From positions 1-9,469 of the forward strand of contig DATHAL010000091.1 in the NCBI GenBank assembly GCA_035296705.1: DNA of 9,469 bases, in the 5' to 3' direction. Source of the stretch: WHSW01 sp035296705 (GTDB taxonomy: Bacteria; Actinomycetota; Thermoleophilia; Solirubrobacterales; 70-9). The notes under the pieces were generated by a model, which was not told the DNA's origin, searched no databases, and worked only from the letters and a program-made list of their open reading frames with translations. Every line of letters begins with the position of its first letter. The stretch's first letter is position 1. Below are positions 5,757-9,469 of the stretch, in pieces. The position numbers and the translations under genes are program-made.

Positions 5757-6215
5757 TCAGCGTTTCAGCCAGGCCTCGGGATCGTTGAGGATCGCCTCGA
5801 CCCGCCACGGCATCTCGCCGCGGCTGACCTCCGCCAGGGTCACGTTCTCGAGCACCGACCGCAGCGCCGCCCGGACCGCGACCCAGACATCGCGCAGGCG
5901 CTCCGCCGCGCCGCCGTAATGGAGCTCCTCCGGGGCGTTCTCGTGAATGTTCGCGAGCGGCCCCTCGACCGCGCGGATCACGTCGGCGATCGTGATCTGC
6001 TCCGGGTCGCGCGCCAGCCAGTAGCCGCCCTTGGCGCCGCGGCGGGCCTGGATCAGCCGCGCATGCTTGAGCTCGAGCAGGATGTGCTCGAGGAACTGAA
6101 GGGGGATCTGCTGCGCCTCGGCGAGCTTCTCGCCCTTCACCGGCTTTCGCTCCGGGCTCGCGGCGAGCTCGAGCGCCGCCCTCACCGCGTAGTCCGCCTT
6201 GGCCGAGATCCGCAT
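5757..6215 (-). CDS. Rrf2-family transcriptional regulator without cysteines (CymR-like rather than IscR-like)
   Basis: A 152-residue winged-helix protein. It begins MRISAKADYAVRAALELA (1-18), the standard Rrf2 opening, followed by the recognition helix region IPLQFLEHILLELKHARLI (37-55) and the wing RRGAKGGYWLAR (58-69), then ITIADVIRAVEGP (74-86) leading into the dimer helix. I chose ATG 6215 because homology starts there; the frame is open to ATG 6302, but that stretch is unconserved in character. IscR, NsrR and RsrR bind iron-sulfur clusters through cysteines, mostly in the 90-110 region. This protein has no cysteine anywhere, which points to a cluster-free regulator such as CymR, the cysteine-metabolism repressor that works with cysteine synthase. 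It precedes the TauE gene on the same strand and is divergent from the PHP gene. Sulfur-status control is my inference from this context. An unusual tail, GEMPWRVEAILNDPEAW, follows residue 132. Confidence 0.88.
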   Translation of the reverse strand: MRISAKADYAVRAALELAASPERKPVKGEKLAEAQQIPLQFLEHILLELKHARLIQARRGAKGGYWLARDPEQITIADVIRAVEGPLANIHENAPEELHYGGAAERLRDVWVAVRAALRSVLENVTLAEVSRGEMPWRVEAILNDPEAWLKR

Positions 6216-6229
6216 GCGACTATTGTCGC
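6216..6229. promoter_or_regulatory. Inverted repeat touching the Rrf2 start codon, candidate autoregulatory site
   Basis: GCGACTATTGTCGC has 5-bp perfect arms and a 4-bp TATT centre, and ends directly against the ATG of the Rrf2 gene. The GAC...GTC core is loosely like the GACT...AGTC core of IscR sites. Binding here would block both initiation of Rrf2 and part of the 66-bp region shared with the PHP gene. Confidence 0.35.
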
Positions 6230-6262
6230 AAGACGGGTCAACAAACGCGCGGACCATCCGGT

Positions 6263-6268
6263 TACCAT
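6263..6268 (+). promoter_or_regulatory. Possible -10 element for the PHP gene
   Basis: TACCAT fits the TAnnnT pattern of actinobacterial -10 boxes. Transcription would begin around 6275, leaving only a few bases before GTG 6282 and so an almost leaderless mRNA, in line with the lack of a Shine-Dalgarno sequence there. No convincing -35 box is visible. On the - strand TTGACC (6241-6236) resembles a -35 box for Rrf2, but no -10 lies at the right distance. Confidence 0.22.
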
Positions 6269-6281
6269 CCCGCGCTCCCTC

Positions 6282-7103
6282 GTGATCGACCTCCAGTCGC
6301 ACTCCACCGTCTCCGACGGCCAGCTCCCCCCGGCGGACGTCGCGCGCTCAGCCGTCGAGGCGGGGGTCACGGTGATGGCGCTCACCGACCACGACGGCAT
6401 CGCGGGGGTCGCCGAGGCCACCGCGGTCGCCTCCGACGGCGGGATCCTCAACGTCCCGGCGGTGGAGATGTCGTGCGTCCACAAGTACTCCGAGGACCTG
6501 CACATCTGCGGCTACTGGGTCGACACGGAGCGGATCGGGCCGGCGTGCGAACGGGCCCAGGCCGAGCGCGTCGACCGCGCCAAGGAGATCATCGCCAACC
6601 TCAACCGCCACGGCGTCGAGGTGACGTTCGAGGGGGCGGTGGCCGAGGCGGGCGCCGCCGACGCCATCGGTCGCCCCCACATCGCCAGGGCGGCGGGCGC
6701 CGGCCCCGACCTCGGGCCGTTCTTCGAGGAGTACCTGGTGCCGGGCGCGAAGGCGTTCGTGGCGCGCAAGTGGCCGACCGCCGAGCAGGCCGTCGAGCTG
6801 ATCCACGACGCCGGCGGCGTCGCCGTCGTCGCCCACCCCTACTGGGACGTGAAGGACCCGGCGCAGGTCCGCGACCTGGTCGAGAGCCTGGTGCGCGACG
6901 TCGGCCTCGACGGGATCGAGAGCTTCTACCCGCCGCACACCCCGGACCAGACCAGGCACTGCCTCGAGCTCTGCGAGGAGTTCGGGCTCGTCGCCACCGG
7001 CTCGTCGGACTTCCACGGCCCGACCCACAAGCAGTTCAGCCGGTGGGGCGCGTACGACACCTACGGCCTCGGCGAGCCGCAGGTTCCCGAGCGACCGAGC
7101 TAG
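6282..7103 (+). CDS. PHP-domain phosphoesterase, candidate 3',5'-nucleoside bisphosphate (pAp) phosphatase
   Basis: A 273-residue PHP protein of the TrpH/YciV type. Landmarks in order: DLQSHSTVSDG (3-13), LTDHDGIAG (34-42), VPAVEMSC (58-65, Glu62), LHICGY (73-78), GRPHIARA (130-137), the inserted helical region, VVAHPYWD (182-189), GIESFYPPHTPDQT (211-224) and GSSDFHG (240-246). The first motif is normally HxH, but here the first His is Gln5. Characterised relatives hydrolyse pAp to AMP or trim short RNA. Sat and CysC nearby make PAPS, whose use releases pAp, so pAp recycling is a sensible hypothesis. GTG 6282 is chosen because it directly precedes the conserved motif and no other standard start lies close by; upstream frame continues only because it is antisense to Rrf2. 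The stop overlaps the stop of the convergent acyltransferase by 4 bp. Confidence 0.85.
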   Translation: MIDLQSHSTVSDGQLPPADVARSAVEAGVTVMALTDHDGIAGVAEATAVASDGGILNVPAVEMSCVHKYSEDLHICGYWVDTERIGPACERAQAERVDRAKEIIANLNRHGVEVTFEGAVAEAGAADAIGRPHIARAAGAGPDLGPFFEEYLVPGAKAFVARKWPTAEQAVELIHDAGGVAVVAHPYWDVKDPAQVRDLVESLVRDVGLDGIESFYPPHTPDQTRHCLELCEEFGLVATGSSDFHGPTHKQFSRWGAYDTYGLGEPQVPERPS

Positions 7104-7696
7104 ATCGCGGGGCGGCGGCCGGCCGCGACGATCGGCGCCTGGGCGCGGATCTCCGCCACGAGCCGCGCCGCGAACTCCGCGGGCTCCTCGCCGGTCCGGT
7201 AGCCGCCGCCGGCGGGGCGAAAGAAGCGTACGTCCACCCGCGGCCGGCGCGGGAAGCGGGCGAAGCGGGTCGTCCCGCTGACGGCGACGCAGACGACCGT
7301 CGCCTCGGGGACCGCGGCGGCGAGGTGGCCAATGCCGCTGCGGGCGCGAAGCTCGCGGCCGAGCGAGCGGGTGCCCTCGGGGAAGATGCCGACGCAGGCG
7401 CCGCCGCGCAGCGCCTCGATGGCGCGGTCGAGCGCGCCGCGGTCGCCCTTTCCGCGTTCGATCGGGATCTGCCCCATCCCGTTGAGGATCGGCGCGAGCG
7501 GCCGCACGCCCCATAGCTCGGACTTCGCCAGCGCCCGGATCTGACGGCGCTTGCGGGCCGCCACCCCGATCGCCACCGGGTCCATCTGGCTGTCGTGGTT
7601 GCCGGCGACGAGCACCGGACCCGAGCGAGGCAGGGCCTCGAGGCCCTCGGTGCGAAGCCGCCCCCACCACGCCACGACCGGCGCCGTCGCGCCCAT
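7100..7696 (-). CDS. PlsC-type 1-acylglycerol-3-phosphate acyltransferase family protein
   Basis: A 198-residue lysophospholipid acyltransferase-family protein. Motif I is NHDSQMD (33-39), the HX4D catalytic pair His34 and Asp39; motif II is MGQIPIERGKGD (74-85); motif III is GIFPEGTRS (103-111); and a motif IV-like VCVAVSG follows at 135-141. This is the standard order for PlsC and related enzymes, which transfer an acyl chain from acyl-CoA or acyl-ACP at the membrane. It is shorter than classical PlsC (about 240 residues) and lacks an N-terminal hydrophobic anchor, as do many actinobacterial paralogues, so the acceptor lipid is uncertain. ATG 7696 is the only usable start: no other ATG, GTG or TTG occurs in frame back into cysC. 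It lies 49 nt after cysC on the same strand and may be the third gene of the sat operon. No ribosome site is evident. Confidence 0.87.
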   Translation of the reverse strand: MGATAPVVAWWGRLRTEGLEALPRSGPVLVAGNHDSQMDPVAIGVAARKRRQIRALAKSELWGVRPLAPILNGMGQIPIERGKGDRGALDRAIEALRGGACVGIFPEGTRSLGRELRARSGIGHLAAAVPEATVVCVAVSGTTRFARFPRRPRVDVRFFRPAGGGYRTGEEPAEFAARLVAEIRAQAPIVAAGRRPAI

Positions 7697-7745
7697 CGCG
7701 ACGCGGTACGTGCGGGTGACGGGTTCGGGCTGAGGCTGGATCGGC

Positions 7746-8303
7746 CTAGGCGGCGGCGGGCGCAGCCGCCGGGATCAGGCCGCGCTCCTCGAGGAAGGCG
7801 AGGATCTGCTGCGCGGATTGTTCCGGGGATTGGCTCTCGGTGTCGATCACGAGTTCCGGGCTCTCCGGGGGCTCGTACGGATCCGATACGCCGGTGAACT
7901 CCTTGATCTCGCCGGCGCGCGCCTTCGCGTAAAGGCCCTTGACGTCGCGCCGCTCGGCCTCCTCGAGGGAGACCTTCACGTACGCCTCGATGAAGCGGTC
8001 GCCCATCATCTGGCGCGCCTCATCGCGGATCGCCTTGTAGGGCGAGATCGCGGCGGTGATCACCGGAACGCCGTTTCGCGACAGCAGGTTGGCGACGAAC
8101 GCGATCCGACGGATGTTCGTGTCCCGGTCCTCCTTCGAGAAGCCGAGCCCTTTGGAGAGGTTCTCGCGCACGACGTCGCCGTCGAGCACCTCGAGCTTCG
8201 AGCCGCGCCGGCGCAGCTCCTTGACCAAATGGGTGGTGATGGTCGACTTCCCGGATCCCGACAGGCCGGTGAACCAAAGACAAAAACCCTTCTCATCAGC
8301 CAT
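7746..8303 (-). CDS. cysC: Adenylylsulfate (APS) kinase
   Basis: A 185-residue APS kinase, the cytoplasmic enzyme that phosphorylates adenosine 5'-phosphosulfate to PAPS with ATP. The P-loop is GLSGSGKS (13-20); LDGDVVRENLSKGLGFS (40-56) carries the APS-binding Asp and Arg; DTNIRR (61-66) and AAISPY (84-89, with the Ser that is phosphorylated in some homologues) follow; and RDVKGLYAKARAGEIKEFTG (119-138) plus DPYEPPESPEL (141-151) form the lid and substrate loop. Nothing essential is missing and length is normal. I chose ATG 8303 over ATG 8330 because a perfect AGGAGG precedes it and the conserved part begins just after. Its start overlaps the last 8 bases of sat, so translation is probably coupled. 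The Ala/Pro-rich tail (178-185) is not conserved in character. Confidence 0.96.
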   Translation of the reverse strand: MADEKGFCLWFTGLSGSGKSTITTHLVKELRRRGSKLEVLDGDVVRENLSKGLGFSKEDRDTNIRRIAFVANLLSRNGVPVITAAISPYKAIRDEARQMMGDRFIEAYVKVSLEEAERRDVKGLYAKARAGEIKEFTGVSDPYEPPESPELVIDTESQSPEQSAQQILAFLEERGLIPAAAPAAA

Positions 8304-9387
8304 TGCTTGCTGATTCCTCCTTGTATGCATCGATCAGGATCGTCGCCACTTCGTCGCGGGAGAACTCGTGCGGCGGCTTCTCGCCCTTGGAGAGCATCTC
8401 CCGCACCTTGGTCCCGGAGAGAAACAGGTGCGACTCCTGCGGGTGCGGGCAGGTCTTCGCGGAGCCCATGCCCTCGCACTCGTGGCACCAGAACGTGTGC
8501 TCGAAGAAGAGCGGCGTGATCCCGAGCTCGCCGAGGTCGATGTCGTCGAAGATGCGCTGCGCGTCATAGGTCCCGTAGTAGTCGCCGACACCCGCGTGGT
8601 CGCGGCCGACGATGAAGTGGGTGCACCCGTAGTTGCGGCGGATGATCGCGTGAAGCACCGCCTCGCGCGGCCCCGCGTAATGCATCTTGCCGGGGTTCAC
8701 GCCCAGCATCACGTGATCCGGGTGGTAGTACTTCTCCATCAGGACCTCGTAGCAGCGCATCCGCACGTCGGCCGGGATGTCGCCCTTCTTGGTCTCGCCG
8801 ATCAGTGGGTGGATGTAGAGGCCGTCGCAGATCTCGAGCGCCGCCTTGGTCAGGTACTCGTGCGCCCGGTGGATCGGGTTGCGGGTCTGGAAGGCGACGA
8901 TGCGCCTCCAGCCGCGGTCGGCGAACGCCTGCTTCGACTCGGACGGCGTCTGGTAGCGGCGCATGAAGGCGTCATCGTGGTCCGGTAGCGCGTCGGCCTC
9001 GATCGGACCGGCGAGGCAGCGGGCGCCCTCCTCGCGGATCGCCGCGACGCCCGGGTGCTCGTTGTCCGTCGTGCGGTAGACCTTCTCCGCCTCGAGCTCG
9101 AGGTCGCGCTCGAAGATCTCCTCGACCGTCAGCCGCCCGAGCTGCTTTCCGTTCGGCGCGCTGAGCTCGATCACGTCGCCGACTGCGCACTCGAGGTCGG
9201 TCGCGAGCGTAATCGGGATCGGCCAGATGCCGCCCGACGTGAGGCGCATGTCCTCACACACAGCCCTGTGGTCGGCAGAGCCCAGGAAGCCCGTCAGCGG
9301 GGCGAAGCCACCGTTCGCGAGCAGCTCGAAGTCCGAGGCCTGGCGCGCGGTGAGCTGGAGCGCCAGAGCCGTCTCGGCGCTACCCAT
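8296..9387 (-). CDS. sat: Sulfate adenylyltransferase (ATP sulfurylase, single-subunit Sat type)
   Basis: A 363-residue enzyme that joins sulfate and ATP to make APS and pyrophosphate. The N-terminal domain starts LTARQASDFELLANGGFAPL (12-31). The catalytic domain has FQTRNPIHRAHE (166-177, the QxRNPxHxxH motif), HPLIGETKKGDIP (193-205), MLGVNPGKMHYAGPREA (227-243) and FIVGRDHAGVGDYYG (258-272). The C-terminal part has FWCHECEGMGSAKTCPH (299-315), whose Cys301, Cys304 and Cys313 with a His resemble the zinc site of the Thermus-type enzyme, then FLSGTKVREML (322-332). It is homologous to dimeric Sat and unrelated to CysDN. ATG 9387 gives a normal length, but no ribosome site is visible and the frame stays open to the window edge, so a longer N terminus is possible. 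It is the first visible gene of a sat-cysC-plsC set. Confidence 0.95.
   Translation of the reverse strand: MGSAETALALQLTARQASDFELLANGGFAPLTGFLGSADHRAVCEDMRLTSGGIWPIPITLATDLECAVGDVIELSAPNGKQLGRLTVEEIFERDLELEAEKVYRTTDNEHPGVAAIREEGARCLAGPIEADALPDHDDAFMRRYQTPSESKQAFADRGWRRIVAFQTRNPIHRAHEYLTKAALEICDGLYIHPLIGETKKGDIPADVRMRCYEVLMEKYYHPDHVMLGVNPGKMHYAGPREAVLHAIIRRNYGCTHFIVGRDHAGVGDYYGTYDAQRIFDDIDLGELGITPLFFEHTFWCHECEGMGSAKTCPHPQESHLFLSGTKVREMLSKGEKPPHEFSRDEVATILIDAYKEESASNG
8316..8321 (-). promoter_or_regulatory. Ribosome binding site for cysC inside sat
   Basis: On the - strand AGGAGG, within AAGGAGGA, lies in the last codons of sat, 12 nt before ATG 8303. It is the strongest Shine-Dalgarno sequence in the window and decides the cysC start, although the spacing is longer than usual. 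It supports co-expression of the two sulfate-activation enzymes. Confidence 0.65.
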
Positions 9388-9469
9388 TGATGCCGCACTC
9401 GGTCCGGTCGGTCCCGGCCCAGCGGCCGGCTCGCTCTTCGCTGCCCGCGGGAGCGGCGGTCGTGCAGGG
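9388..9469. other. Region upstream of sat, reading frame open
   Basis: On the - strand the sat frame has no stop codon through these 82 bases and would encode a Pro/Ala/Gly-rich stretch without ATG or GTG in frame. It may be the beginning of a longer Sat with a disordered N terminus, the end of another gene, or the untranslated leader. I see no promoter or operator here. Confidence 0.3.

Noticed and set aside
5757..6215. IscR/NsrR iron-sulfur sensor
   Set aside because: The protein contains no cysteine, so a cysteine-ligated cluster is not possible.
5733..6281. N-terminal extension of the PHP frame
   Set aside because: It is the complement of the Rrf2 gene; the conserved PHP motif begins directly after GTG 6282.
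6473..7516. Long + strand open frame (347 codons)
   Set aside because: It is out of frame with PHP and antisense to PlsC, with shadow composition.
6348..7670. Long - strand open frame (440 codons) across PHP and PlsC genes
   Set aside because: Its translation is Arg/Gly/Asp-rich with no motif, while the two genes it covers have complete catalytic motifs in other frames.
1..9469. tRNA, rRNA, CRISPR, insertion sequence, riboswitch or prophage signatures
   Set aside because: I looked for repeated units, transposase or integrase motifs, tRNA-like arms and long conserved leaders and found none; coding density leaves little space for them.

Overview
The window is a compact, very GC-rich stretch of bacterial chromosome. 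Strong G/C third-position bias, GTG starts, few Shine-Dalgarno sites and overlapping genes point to a high-GC actinobacterium. A small conserved-looking 140-aa protein and the PHP protein resemble those I associate with Thermoleophilia (Solirubrobacterales/Gaiellales); that placement is inference. I see no RNA gene, CRISPR array, insertion sequence or phage gene. No stretch of more than about 125 bases lacks a gene, and all larger antisense frames are GC-driven shadows.

Region 1 (1-1133, + strand) holds the 3' end of an unrecognised gene and, overlapping its stop, an EamA/DMT-type membrane transporter. Region 2 (1137-4660) holds three separate genes equivalent to the three domains of the animal protein ACAD10: a HAD-type hydrolase (-), an aminoglycoside-phosphotransferase-like kinase (+) and an acyl-CoA dehydrogenase (-). 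The first two are divergent, with start codons only 13 bp apart. A 140-aa protein of unknown function and a 38-bp hairpin between convergent stops separate the kinase from the dehydrogenase. The likely joint role is breakdown of hydroxy acids: the kinase phosphorylates the hydroxyl group of a hydroxyacyl-CoA and the dehydrogenase-fold enzyme eliminates phosphate, as in ACAD10/11 and bacterial levulinate catabolism.

Region 3 (4693-9387) looks centred on sulfur. On the - strand lie ATP sulfurylase (sat) and APS kinase (cysC), overlapping by 8 bp, then a PlsC-type acyltransferase. Further along the same strand come an Rrf2 regulator with no cysteine at all and a TauE/SafE permease, which runs into the dehydrogenase gene with a 32-nt gap. 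On the + strand between these two groups is a PHP phosphoesterase of the type that can hydrolyse pAp, the by-product of PAPS use. Sat and CysC make PAPS, the PHP enzyme may recycle pAp, TauE may move sulfite or another anion, and the Rrf2 protein may sense sulfur or cysteine status. No sulfate reductase or sulfotransferase is in the window, so the use of the PAPS is unknown.
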